This document shows positions 33,083 through 41,233 of a DNA stretch of 64,000 nt, piece after piece; within the stretch, counting starts at the first letter, position 1, and each line of letters starts with the position of its first letter. This DNA comes from Allobosea sp. BK604. Lineage in GTDB: Bacteria; Pseudomonadota; Alphaproteobacteria; Rhizobiales; Beijerinckiaceae. Under the pieces are notes generated by a model that searched no databases, was not told the DNA's origin, and saw only the letters and a list, made by a program, of their open reading frames with translations. The DNA is taken from contig NZ_SLZF01000007.1 in NCBI RefSeq assembly GCF_004341515.1, positions 62,001 through 126,000 on the forward strand. The letters are read 5' to 3'. Both the position numbers and the translations under genes were made by a program.

Positions 33083-34369
33083 CTATTTGATGTAGCCACG
33101 CCGGCGCATGAACTGCGTCGCCTTGGCCTGAAGGTCGGCGGCGGCCTTTTCCGGTGTCTTGGTCTTGGCGCAGGCGGCATTGGCCTCGTCGGCGACCATC
33201 AGCAGGATCTGCTCGGCCTCCTTGACCGGGATGTAGCCGAAGGTCTCGCCGGTGAAGGCCGCGCGCACGGCCGGGTAGTGCGGGTATTTCTTGACGAGGT
33301 CGGGATCGTCGAGGAGCGAGAGCCGGGCCGGCGACAGGCCGTTCTCGGCATTGCGCTTGGCGATCGCCTTCGAGGTCATCCAGGCGACATAGAGCCTGGC
33401 CGCTTCCGGATTCTTGGCCTTGCCGTTGACGCCGATCGAGGTGCCGCCGAGCAGCGCGCCCGACGGCGGGGAGGCGGCGGCGAATTTGCCGGCCACCTGC
33501 GATTTGGCGGGGTCGGCGAGCGCGGCGAGGCCGCCCGCCCACATGATCGCGTGTGCCGACTTGCCGGTCGAGAAGCTGTTGAGCACCTCGTTATAGTCCC
33601 AGGTCAGGTTGCCGGGCGGGCTGCTCGGCTGCAACTGCTCGGCCATGAACTTGAGCGCCTTGACGCTGGCCTCGCCGCCGAGATCCGGCACGCCGTTGGC
33701 GTCGACATAGGTGCCGCCGAAGGCGTGGTAGAGCAGCGACCACATCACGTAGCATTGTGGCGTCTTGCCCGCGGGCAGGGCGTAGCCGTAATTGCCGTCC
33801 CCGGTCAGCGCCTTGCTGCGCGTGGCGACCTCGTCCCAACTCGTCGGGGCCTTGGCCTCGATGCCCTTCGTCGCATAGGCGGCAGTGTTGTAGAGCAGGA
33901 AGGCGACGTCGCCGAGGATCGGCAGGCCGACCAGCTTGCCCTCGTGCCGGCCGTAGATGTCGAGCACCTTCGGCGCGTAATCGTCGAGATCGAGCGCGGG
34001 AGCGCCCGGCACGGCCGTGGCCAGCGAGGAGAGATCGGCGAGATAGGGCGCCAGGTCGTTCTTCCACTGGTAGACGAACAGGCTCAGATCATAGGAATTG
34101 GTGCCGCTCGACCAGTCGAGCATCAGCTTGGCGTAATGGTCGCTCGGCGCGATGCGGGTGACCTGGAGCTTGATCCCGGTCGCCTCGGTGAATTCCTCGC
34201 CGATCTTGATCGTGGGATCGAAGGGCGGGCTGGTGCGCGAGAGCACGTTCAGCGTGGTGCCCGCATAGGTCTTGGGCAGCGCGTCGGCGGCGAAGGCCGG
34301 GCCGGAGGCTGCGAGCGTGCCGGCGGCGAGGCTGCCGGCGACGAATTGACGTCGATCGATGCCGTTCAT
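33083..34369 (-). CDS. ABC sugar transporter substrate-binding protein
   Basis: A 428-residue family 1 extracellular binding protein. Twin-arginine-like signal DRRQFVAGSLAAGTLAASG, cleavage near GPAFAA. Body shows TLNVLSRTSPPFDPTIKIGEEFTEATGIKLQV in short blocks, YDLSLFVYQWKNDLAPYLAD and GGTSIGVNGKAKNPEAARLY. GGGAGGGACCAACC precedes ATG 34369. It is the last gene of an operon with two permeases and an aldo/keto reductase. Sugar unknown. Confidence 0.9.
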   Translation of the reverse strand: MNGIDRRQFVAGSLAAGTLAASGPAFAADALPKTYAGTTLNVLSRTSPPFDPTIKIGEEFTEATGIKLQVTRIAPSDHYAKLMLDWSSGTNSYDLSLFVYQWKNDLAPYLADLSSLATAVPGAPALDLDDYAPKVLDIYGRHEGKLVGLPILGDVAFLLYNTAAYATKGIEAKAPTSWDEVATRSKALTGDGNYGYALPAGKTPQCYVMWSLLYHAFGGTYVDANGVPDLGGEASVKALKFMAEQLQPSSPPGNLTWDYNEVLNSFSTGKSAHAIMWAGGLAALADPAKSQVAGKFAAASPPSGALLGGTSIGVNGKAKNPEAARLYVAWMTSKAIAKRNAENGLSPARLSLLDDPDLVKKYPHYPAVRAAFTGETFGYIPVKEAEQILLMVADEANAACAKTKTPEKAAADLQAKATQFMRRRGYIK

Positions 34370-34424
34370 GGTTGGTCCCTCCCTGGAACAGGTTCTTGTC
34401 GGAAGGCCATGCGGCGCTCCCGTC

Positions 34425-35258
34425 TCATCCCTTGACCGCGCCCATGGTGAGACCCCGGACAAGGTATTTCTGCATGACGACGGCGAAGGCGACGACCGGC
34501 GTCGAGATCATCACGGCGGCGGCGCCGATCGCGCCCCATTGCACGCCGTATTCGTTGCGGAAGCCGATGACGGCGAGCGGCGCCGTCGCGGCGTTGGACT
34601 GGGTCAGCGCCAGCGCGAACAGGAACTCGTTCCAGGCGCCGATGAAGACGAAGACGCTGGTCGCGACCAGCCCGCCGCCGACGAGCGGCACCATGATCTT
34701 CCAGAAGACCTGGAATTCGGAGCAGCCATCGACGATCGCGGCCTCGCGCAGCTCGTTCGGGATCTCGCGGAAGAAGCCGCGCAGCAGCCAGACGGCGAAG
34801 GGCAGGTTGAAGGCGCAATAGACCACGATCAGCGTCATGCGCCGGTCGAGCAGCCCGGCCCGAGAGGCAGCGAGGTAGAGCGGGATCAGGATGGCGATGC
34901 CGGGCACCATGCGCGCCACCAGGACCGAGCCGAGGAAGAGCTTGCTGCGCTTGTTCAGGTGGGCGAGCGAGTAGGCGGCCGGCGCCGCGAGCAGCAGCAC
35001 GAGGATCGTCGTCGGGATCGCCGTCAGCAGGCTGTTCTGCAGGTAGAGCTGGAAATTGCTGTCGATGAAGATGGTGCGGAAACCGTCGAGCGTCGGCGTG
35101 AAGACGAAGCGCATCGCCAGCGTGTCAACCGGCTGGCGGAAGGCGGTCAGCACCATCCAGGTGTAGGGGAAGAGATAGACGAGCGCGATGATGGTCCAGA
35201 GCGCCGTCATCGCCGCCATGCGGGCCTTGCCCGTCTGCTGGGGATCGCCGCTGCTCAT
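34425..35258 (-). CDS. ABC sugar transporter permease (MalG-like)
   Basis: A 277-residue permease with six hydrophobic segments. The coupling loop reads EIPNELREAAIVDGCSEFQV (EAA motif) and is followed by KIMVPLVGGGLVATSVFVFI and GAWNEFLFALALTQ. The ATG overlaps the stop of the MalF-like gene (ATGA). Partner of the binding protein downstream. Confidence 0.92.
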   Translation of the reverse strand: MSSGDPQQTGKARMAAMTALWTIIALVYLFPYTWMVLTAFRQPVDTLAMRFVFTPTLDGFRTIFIDSNFQLYLQNSLLTAIPTTILVLLLAAPAAYSLAHLNKRSKLFLGSVLVARMVPGIAILIPLYLAASRAGLLDRRMTLIVVYCAFNLPFAVWLLRGFFREIPNELREAAIVDGCSEFQVFWKIMVPLVGGGLVATSVFVFIGAWNEFLFALALTQSNAATAPLAVIGFRNEYGVQWGAIGAAAVMISTPVVAFAVVMQKYLVRGLTMGAVKG

Positions 35259-36151
35259 CCGCGATCCTCCAGAGCACTGCGGAACAGACGGATCAGCAGC
35301 GGCGAGCTTGCGACCAGCACGATCACGACGAAGATGCAGGCGATCGTGGTGGTGCGGCCGATATCGAAGGCCGAGAAGCCGGTCTTGTAGGCGAAGATCG
35401 TGATCGTCGTCGTCTTGTCGCCGGGGCCGCCGCCGGTCAGCAGCCAGATCTTGTCGAAATCGCCCATCGCCGCGATGGCGCGGAACGAGGTCGCGATCAG
35501 CATGTAAGGCACGAGATGCGGCAAGGTGATGTAGCGGAAGAGTTGCAGCGCGGTGGCGCCGTCGACCTTGGCCGCATCGACCGTGTTGCGGTCGAGCGCC
35601 TGCAGTCCGGCGAGGATCACCAGCATGAAGAAGGGCGTCGTCTGCCAGACATCCATCAGGATGATCGAGGGCAGGGCCATGGCGAGGTCTAGCCAGGAGA
35701 AGCCGGGCAGGCCGAGCCCGCGCAGCGCCGTGTTGAAGACGCCGGAATCCTCCTCGTAGAGCAGCTTCCAGAAGATGCCGATCACCGAGGGCGTGATCAC
35801 CATCGGAATGATCATGATCGAGCGGAAGAAGGAGCGGGCATAGAACTGCGTGTCGAGCAGCAGCGCGAAGATCGTGCCGAGCGTCAGCCCGCAGCAGATC
35901 GAGGCGAAGGCGTAGATCAGCGTGACCTGCACCGCCGACCACAGCTCCGGGCTGGTCAGCACGTCGCTGTAATTCTCCAGCCCGACATAGATGTTTTCGC
36001 TGCCGGGGCTGGTGAAGATCCAGGCCGTGAAGCTCGCCCGTAAGGCAAAGAGCATCGGCCCGAGATAGATCAGGATCAGCACGCAGGCCGCCGGCGCCAG
36101 GAAGAACAAGGCGTTGCGGCGCTGGCGGCGCGCCGAGGCGGAGACATTCAT
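35255..36151 (-). CDS. ABC sugar transporter permease (MalF-like)
   Basis: A 298-residue permease with six hydrophobic segments. N-terminal RRNALFFLAPAACVLILIYLG is typical of UgpA/MalF proteins, and the coupling loop is LDRNTVDAAKVDGATALQLF, followed by RYITLPHLVPYMLIA. It overlaps its neighbours on both sides by four bases (ATGA), so translation of the operon is coupled throughout. No ATPase gene accompanies it. Confidence 0.92.
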   Translation of the reverse strand: MNVSASARRQRRNALFFLAPAACVLILIYLGPMLFALRASFTAWIFTSPGSENIYVGLENYSDVLTSPELWSAVQVTLIYAFASICCGLTLGTIFALLLDTQFYARSFFRSIMIIPMVITPSVIGIFWKLLYEEDSGVFNTALRGLGLPGFSWLDLAMALPSIILMDVWQTTPFFMLVILAGLQALDRNTVDAAKVDGATALQLFRYITLPHLVPYMLIATSFRAIAAMGDFDKIWLLTGGGPGDKTTTITIFAYKTGFSAFDIGRTTTIACIFVVIVLVASSPLLIRLFRSALEDRG

Positions 36152-37173
36152 GCGGCGGCTCGGCCAGGGCCGGTCCCGCGTCCGGTTACCGGATAGAGCG
36201 GGTCGGTATAGCCAGGCGTCGAGGCATGGCCGGGCGGCACCAGAGTGTCGAGAAAGGCGTCGTCCTCGGCGCCGAAAGGCTCGTCGAGCGCGACGATATA
36301 ATCGGCCCATTGCGCATCGGTCTTCGGCCCGGCGATCACGGCGGGAACGGCCGGGTTGGCCAGGACCCAGTTGAGCGCGAAGCCGATCATGCTGCCGCCG
36401 CGTGCCTCGACATGGGCCCGGATACGCTCGGCGATGGCGAGCGATTCCGGCCGGAACTCGGTCTGGAGCAGGCGCGGATCGTTGCGGCCGGCGCGCGTGT
36501 CGGCGCCCGGCGCAACGCCCGGCCGGTACTTGCCGGTCAGGACGCCACGCGCCAGCGGGCTATAGGGCACGACGCCGATGCCGTAATTGACGCAGGCCGG
36601 GATGTACTCGACCTCGGCCATGCGGGTCATGGCGTTATAGGGCGGCTGGCCGGCGACAGGCTTCGGCGTGCCGACGAGGCCGCAAAGCCTGACCAGCTCG
36701 GCGATGCGCCAGCTCGCGAAATTGCTAACGCCCCAGTGCCGGATCTTGCCCTGGCGGATCAGGTCGCCGAGCGTCTCGACGATCTCCTCGCTGGCGACGG
36801 CGCGGTCGTCCATATGCAGGTAGTAGAGGTCGATATGGTCGGTGCCGAGCCGCTTCAGGCTCTCCTCGACGCCCTGCATCAGCCAGCGCCGGCCGAGACC
36901 GCCGCGGTTCGGCCGGGACAGATCGATGGTCGCGCCGATCTTGGTGGCGAGGATCCAGTCGTTGCGGTCGGCCTTGATGGCGCGGCCGACGAGCTCCTCG
37001 GAGCGCCCCCTGGTGTAGCTGTCGGCGGTGTCGATGAAATTGACCCCGGCCTCGCGGGCGCGGGCGACGATGCGCTGCGCCTCGTCCTCCGCGGTCTGGT
37101 CGCCGAACATCATCGCGCCGAGGCACAGGCGCGAGACCCGCATTCCGCTGGAACCGAGACGCCGATAGTTCAC
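36148..37173 (-). CDS. Aldo/keto reductase
   Basis: A 341-residue NADPH-dependent aldo/keto reductase (YajO/Tas-like, AKR11-14 type). Catalytic tetrad residues are visible: FIDTADSYTRGRSEELVG (Asp, Tyr), ILATKIGATID (Lys) and DLYYLHMDD (His). VGVSNF-like HWGVSNFASWRIAEL and PYSPLARGVLTGKYRPG follow. A GTG at 37173 with AGGAGA six bases upstream is the start; the frame is open further up. First gene of the sugar ABC operon, so it may reduce or oxidise the imported sugar. Confidence 0.9.
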   Translation of the reverse strand: MNYRRLGSSGMRVSRLCLGAMMFGDQTAEDEAQRIVARAREAGVNFIDTADSYTRGRSEELVGRAIKADRNDWILATKIGATIDLSRPNRGGLGRRWLMQGVEESLKRLGTDHIDLYYLHMDDRAVASEEIVETLGDLIRQGKIRHWGVSNFASWRIAELVRLCGLVGTPKPVAGQPPYNAMTRMAEVEYIPACVNYGIGVVPYSPLARGVLTGKYRPGVAPGADTRAGRNDPRLLQTEFRPESLAIAERIRAHVEARGGSMIGFALNWVLANPAVPAVIAGPKTDAQWADYIVALDEPFGAEDDAFLDTLVPPGHASTPGYTDPLYPVTGRGTGPGRAAA

Positions 37174-37674
37174 GAGAGCTCTCCTTGGTCGAGATAGGAT
37201 GTCGGGCTCAGTCCGGATCGGACTGGCGGCCGAGTGCCTGAAGGGCGGATCGAAGGTTGAGCGATGATTGCGGCAAGGCCGATCGACGGAGGTCGCACCT
37301 CGCAAGCGCTCTCGGCGGCGAAGGCGCACGGCGCGAGCTAGCCACCCGAGCATCCCGTCATCGTCAATCCTCCCCGATCGTTCTTGTTGGGAGGCAAGGA
37401 CAACAGACCGTGGCCTTGCTCAATCGGCTTGTGCGCGGCGTTGAGTAAGAATGGGTAAGCGGGCGCGCGGCGGAGCCGAAGCAGTCATTCATTGCCACGC
37501 GCGCGACGTTGGGCTGCCGCTCGCGCGTGGCGCCGGGACAAGGCCGTGAGGTTCGAAGGATCGGATTGACAGCGACCTGTGGATTGCTCATCAGGTCCGC
37601 GAGGCAACGTCCTCGATCCCCGCACGGGATTGCAATGTCCGGGAACGGCCCGGCCCATTCTTCAGGGCTGGTGC
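37174..37674. other. Intergenic region, nothing recognised
   Basis: About 500 bases between the divergent aldo/keto reductase and MFS genes. Open frames on both strands read as low-complexity, Arg/Pro/Ser-rich shadows without family motifs. Promoters for both genes must lie here, but no clear boxes were seen. Confidence 0.4.
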
Positions 37675-38817
37675 ATGGCGACGTCGGCAATCAGGACATC
37701 AAGCGCAGCCTTGCTGTATCGCTGGTTCATTTCGTCCGCGATGTTTACGGTTCCGCAGGCGGCCGGACCGGTTGCCTTTGCGTTGGTCGCCCTGGCGCTT
37801 ACCGGTGACACCAATGGCGGCGCGGCGATGATCCTGGCCATGACCCTCGCCCAGGTCATCGGAGCGGTTCCGATCACGCGGGCCGGGCGAGGCTTGCCGC
37901 CGACGGCGTTCCTGCGCGGCCTCGTGGCCTTCCGGTCTGTCGCCCTCGGCGCTGTCGGCTTATTCGCCTATCTCTCGCTGCCTTTTGCCTGGCTGGTCGC
38001 ATTTTCGGCCTTGGCGGGGGCGGTCAACGGCGCGGCATTCGGCTATCTGCGGACGGTGCTGAACCAACTGGCGCCGGCCGCCAAGTTGCCAAGGGCGCTG
38101 GGCATCGCGGCCACGCTCAACGAGTTGACCTTCGTTCTGGCTCCGGTCGCTGCGTCCGGGCTCGGCACCATCTCGCCTGTATTTGCCGTGCTTGCCCTTG
38201 CGGGCCTCGGTGCCCTTCCCGTCCTGTTGATCCCAACCGTGGCATCGGCGCCGATGGAAGACGTGCATCAGCCCGACGCATCGATCATCAGGCCAGCGAT
38301 CCTGCTCTGGTTGATGTGCGCGGCGGCGGGTAGCGCGACTGTTGCCGCCATCGAGATCGGTGCCGTGGCCTTGGCCTTGCACTTCGGATATGCCCCCGCC
38401 CTGGCTATCCTGTTCACGGTCCCGCTCTGCAGCGCGTCTGTGGCGGGCGGCATCTGGGTCAGCGTACGGAACCGGATGGCGAGCCGGCGCGCTGTTCTCA
38501 TCCAGTTGGCCATCATGGCGGTCGGAGCCGTTCTCGCCGCGCTCCAGATTTCATTGGCGGTCACGGTGGCTGGCGCCGTCCTGATCGGCGCAGTCCTTGC
38601 GCCTCTGGGCACCTATTATTCGCTCGTGCTCGATTCGCTTGCCCCTTCGCAGAAGCGTCCGGAGGTCTTCGCGCTTCTCCGAACCGCGAACGCGACCGGC
38701 ATCATCATCGCCAGCGCGGTGATGTCTGCCGTCTCGTTGTCCACCGCGCTCGTCGTCGTCAGCTGCCTGATGCTGACCGTCGTCATCGTGGTCAGCATCG
38801 CCTCGCACCGCACGTGA
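37675..38817 (+). CDS. MFS-type transporter
   Basis: A 380-residue membrane protein with about 11-12 hydrophobic segments and the layout of a major facilitator carrier. FGYLRTVLNQLAPAAKLPRALGIAATLNELTFVLAPVAASG is the drug-efflux-like mid-region (quoted in parts), with a short central loop near residue 200. Start at ATG 37675 behind AGGG. It stands alone. Direction and substrate unknown; export of a small molecule is most likely. Confidence 0.75.
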   Translation: MATSAIRTSSAALLYRWFISSAMFTVPQAAGPVAFALVALALTGDTNGGAAMILAMTLAQVIGAVPITRAGRGLPPTAFLRGLVAFRSVALGAVGLFAYLSLPFAWLVAFSALAGAVNGAAFGYLRTVLNQLAPAAKLPRALGIAATLNELTFVLAPVAASGLGTISPVFAVLALAGLGALPVLLIPTVASAPMEDVHQPDASIIRPAILLWLMCAAAGSATVAAIEIGAVALALHFGYAPALAILFTVPLCSASVAGGIWVSVRNRMASRRAVLIQLAIMAVGAVLAALQISLAVTVAGAVLIGAVLAPLGTYYSLVLDSLAPSQKRPEVFALLRTANATGIIIASAVMSAVSLSTALVVVSCLMLTVVIVVSIASHRT

Positions 38818-39037
38818 GCTGAGTCGGAACGGGCGGTACGGCATATCCATGAGGGCGTGTCGTATCGGGACGTTGTCTATCTTCACGGGATGCGTTTGCT
38901 TCACGCCTGTTTCGATAGCCGGCCACAGAGCGTGTCGACTGGATGAGTGCCAGCAGGATCGGCGGTGCCAGTGGAGAGGCTGCGTTACCCGAAATCGAGA
39001 TGTGCTCCCCTTTCAGGGTCTGACCCGGCACGCGGAC

Positions 39038-39082
39038 GAAAGCCCAGACAGGTTCCCAAGGTCCAGGGGCATCTGGGCTTTC
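39038..39082. terminator. Hairpin downstream of the MFS gene
   Basis: Eleven-base perfect arms GAAAGCCCAGA (39038-39048) and TCTGGGCTTTC (39072-39082) with a 23-base loop. The loop is long for a classical terminator, but position between convergent genes supports a 3' end structure. The preceding 38818-39037 holds no recognisable gene. Confidence 0.5.
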
Positions 39083-39095
39083 GCGTTACGCACCC

Positions 39096-39136
39096 ATCAC
39101 ATGAAACGTCTCGCGGTCGGAGACAGTCCATGTGAT
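39096..39136. terminator. Hairpin downstream of the AhpD-like gene
   Basis: ATCACATG (39096-39103) pairs with CATGTGAT (39129-39136), and inside it GTCTC pairs with GAGAC, giving a two-part stem. It lies 10 bases after the AhpD-like stop on the minus strand and probably ends that transcript. Confidence 0.5.
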
Positions 39137-39146
39137 CGAATATCGC

Positions 39147-39692
39147 TCAGATCGTGCCGGCCGGCGCGACGGCGGGGAAGTCCTTCTCGGGATCGAACAC
39201 GTTGTTGAAGAAGTTCGTCAGCGAGTACATCGCCACCAGCGCGACGATCTCCATCACGTTCGCATCGGTGTGCCCGGCAGCGCGGACCGCATTCAGGTCG
39301 GCCTCGCTGACCTGCCCTCGGGTCTCGATGACTTTGCGGGCAAACTGGACGGCGGCATGACGTTTCGGGTCGGTCGCACGACCCTTCCGGGCGAGGAGGA
39401 CCTCATCGGCGGGCAGCTTGGCCATGTGCTCGGCTGTAAAGCTGTGAACCGTCAGGCAGTAATCGCAGCCATTCACTTCGGAAACGGCGAGGCCGATGCT
39501 GTCCCGCGTCCGCACGTCGAGTGCCTTGCTCAGGGAGCCGAGAAGGTTGGCCCATGCGTTGAATGCGATGGGGCTCTTCGCGAAGGCCGCCATCATGTTG
39601 GGAGTGAAACCGATGGTCTTGGTGAACGCATCGAGCGTCGGCTTCGACTCGGCCGGTACCTGGTCCGGCGTCGGCAATACGGTTCTTGTCAT
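39147..39692 (-). CDS. AhpD-like carboxymuconolactone decarboxylase-family protein
   Basis: A 181-residue alkylhydroperoxidase D-like protein. The redox motif NGCDYCLTVHSFTAEHM carries CxxC and the following His, as in peroxidase-active AhpD proteins. The N-terminal half TLDAFTKTIGFTPNMMAAFAKSP is the usual helical lead. ATG 39692 has AGG at good spacing; an in-frame ATG at 39704 has none. It follows the nitroreductase by 40 bases, and both are likely repressed by the divergent TetR protein. Probable role in electrophile or peroxide defence. Confidence 0.85.
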   Translation of the reverse strand: MTRTVLPTPDQVPAESKPTLDAFTKTIGFTPNMMAAFAKSPIAFNAWANLLGSLSKALDVRTRDSIGLAVSEVNGCDYCLTVHSFTAEHMAKLPADEVLLARKGRATDPKRHAAVQFARKVIETRGQVSEADLNAVRAAGHTDANVMEIVALVAMYSLTNFFNNVFDPEKDFPAVAPAGTI

Positions 39693-39732
39693 CTCAACCT
39701 GCATAAATCGCTGATTTCACGGAAGGTCCGAA

Positions 39733-40350
39733 TTAGACGAGGTGCAGCACCTCGGAGACCGGACGGCGCGGCTTCTGCGCCCAGTTTCCCGGCCGCTCCG
39801 GCCCGACCGACAGGAGCAGGACCGGCACTTCGTCCTTGGCCAACCCGAACTCGCGATGCACCGCTACGTCATCGAAGCCGATCATCGGCGTCGAACCCAG
39901 GCCCCAGGAGCGGGCGACATAGATCATCGCCGCTGCGCCAAACGTCGCGGTGCGCACGGCCTCGTCGCGCTGGCGCTGCGGGTAATCCTGATAGAGACCA
40001 CGTGCCGGGATTTCCCATTCCGGCACCATCTTCGCCGGCATGATGCCCGCTTCCACCAGCGGAGCCAGGCGCGCCGGCACGACGCTGGAATCGGCCAGCT
40101 GGCCAACCACGATAAAGGTAACGGCAGCTTCTGTGATCGGCGGCTGGTTCCAGGCGATCGGGCTCAGCCGGGCCTTTGCCTCAGGCGTGCGCACCGCGAT
40201 GAAGCGCCAGTTCTGCAAATGGAACGAGGTCGGCGCTGTGGTGCCGATCCGCACCAGCTCGTGGATCTGCTCGTCGCTCAAGGCAGCGGCAGGGTCGTAG
40301 TACTTGGCGGCGGTCCGGCTCAGAATGCAATCGATGACGGCGTTGGTCAT
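39733..40350 (-). CDS. Nitroreductase-family flavoprotein
   Basis: A 205-residue FMN-dependent nitroreductase. N-terminal SRTAAKYYDP aligns with the family's RRSxRxF motif, followed by TTAPTSFHLQNWRFIAVRTPE and the C-terminal GFDDVAVHREFGLAKDEVPVLLLSVG. Such enzymes reduce quinones and nitro-compounds. It is the first gene of the pair facing the TetR regulator, with an operator copy 30 bases before its start. Confidence 0.9.
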   Translation of the reverse strand: MTNAVIDCILSRTAAKYYDPAAALSDEQIHELVRIGTTAPTSFHLQNWRFIAVRTPEAKARLSPIAWNQPPITEAAVTFIVVGQLADSSVVPARLAPLVEAGIMPAKMVPEWEIPARGLYQDYPQRQRDEAVRTATFGAAAMIYVARSWGLGSTPMIGFDDVAVHREFGLAKDEVPVLLLSVGPERPGNWAQKPRRPVSEVLHLV

Positions 40351-40380
40351 TGCGGCTCCTAGGTGTAAGGGCAGAATTAG

Positions 40381-40394
40381 GGACCGATTGGTAC
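40381..40394. promoter_or_regulatory. TetR operator copy 1 (nitroreductase side)
   Basis: GGACCGATTGGTAC, a near-palindrome matching GTACCAACTGGTCC (40489) in 12 of 14 bases when reversed. It lies 31 bases upstream of the nitroreductase start and would cover its promoter. Confidence 0.65.
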
Positions 40395-40488
40395 ATTATC
40401 ACGCGCGACAGCATTCGCGCCGACGCGTCACGCTCGGTTCCATCTCTGCTTTGTGCGAACGCCGGCTCTGGCACCGGCGCGGCGTTAT

Positions 40489-40543
40489 GTACCAACTGGT
40501 CCCAAACGAGTAAAGTTGGAATCGGGACCAACTGGTCTATAAT
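40489..40543 (+). promoter_or_regulatory. TetR promoter with operator copies 2 and 3
   Basis: Copy 2 is GTACCAACTGGTCC (40489-40502) and copy 3 is GGACCAACTGGTCT (40525-40538). Copy 3 sits exactly between a -35 box TTGGAA (40516-40521) and a perfect -10 box TATAAT (40538-40543), 16 bases apart. This is a textbook autorepression layout for the TetR gene that starts 28 bases later. Confidence 0.75.
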
Positions 40544-40570
40544 CGCGGGACGAGCGTATGAGGGAGCACG

Positions 40571-41155
40571 ATGGCCCGTCCCCGGGAGTTTGATGAAGAC
40601 GAGGTTTTGCAGGCAGCCCTTCGGCTGTTCTGGGAGAAGGGCTATGAGGGCACGTCGTTGAGCGACCTGATGGACGCGACGCGGCTGACGAAATCAAGCC
40701 TCTACAAGGCCTTCGGCAACAAGGAGACCCTGTTCTGGCGCGTCGTCGAACGCTATCAGCGCGACTTTCTGGATTTTCGACATGGTGCGCTCGCGGAGCC
40801 AACGCCACGCCGGATCGCGGAACGGCTGCTCGATGGAATCGTCGAGCTGCATGGCGGTCGGGTGAATCCCGTAGGCTGCCTCGAGCTCAACACCGCGCTG
40901 GCCGGTTCCACGGATTCCGAGCCGATCAGGCAGGAGCTCATCCGTGGCCGCGAGCTCTTCAGGCAGCGGCTGCGTGATCGATTTGAAGAGACGATGGCAG
41001 CTGCCCCGCTCCCGTCGGGCATGACCAGCGACGACGCGGCCTCTTTCGTCATCTCGCTCATCCAGGGCCTGGCGGTGCAGGCCAAAGGCGGCGTCCCGCC
41101 GGAAACGGCCCGCCGGGTCGTTCATGCTGCCTTACTGTCCTGGCCCGAAGCCTGA
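40571..41155 (+). CDS. TetR-family repressor
   Basis: A 194-residue TetR regulator of the AcrR/NemR-like type. N-terminal ARPREFDEDEVLQAALRLFWEKGYEGTSLSDL (quoted as the usual opening), TKSSLYKAFGNKETLFWRVVERY closes the DNA-binding domain. The ligand domain contains a PVGCLELNTA segment with one Cys that could sense electrophiles, as Cys does in NemR. It faces the nitroreductase/AhpD-like pair and has three operators between. Autoregulation is strongly suggested. Confidence 0.9.
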   Translation: MARPREFDEDEVLQAALRLFWEKGYEGTSLSDLMDATRLTKSSLYKAFGNKETLFWRVVERYQRDFLDFRHGALAEPTPRRIAERLLDGIVELHGGRVNPVGCLELNTALAGSTDSEPIRQELIRGRELFRQRLRDRFEETMAAAPLPSGMTSDDAASFVISLIQGLAVQAKGGVPPETARRVVHAALLSWPEA

Positions 41156-41233
41156 CAGTGCCTTTGCATGGCGCGCGTTTCCTTCCGGGCGGATCGATGG
41201 CGCCGGGGGCGCCGATATCGGCCATGCGCCCGA

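Noticed and set aside
37364-37690. A 108-codon minus-strand frame in the gap before the MFS gene
   Set aside because: Ser/Pro/Arg-rich without motif or ribosome binding site; it resembles non-coding filler often mis-called in this group of bacteria.
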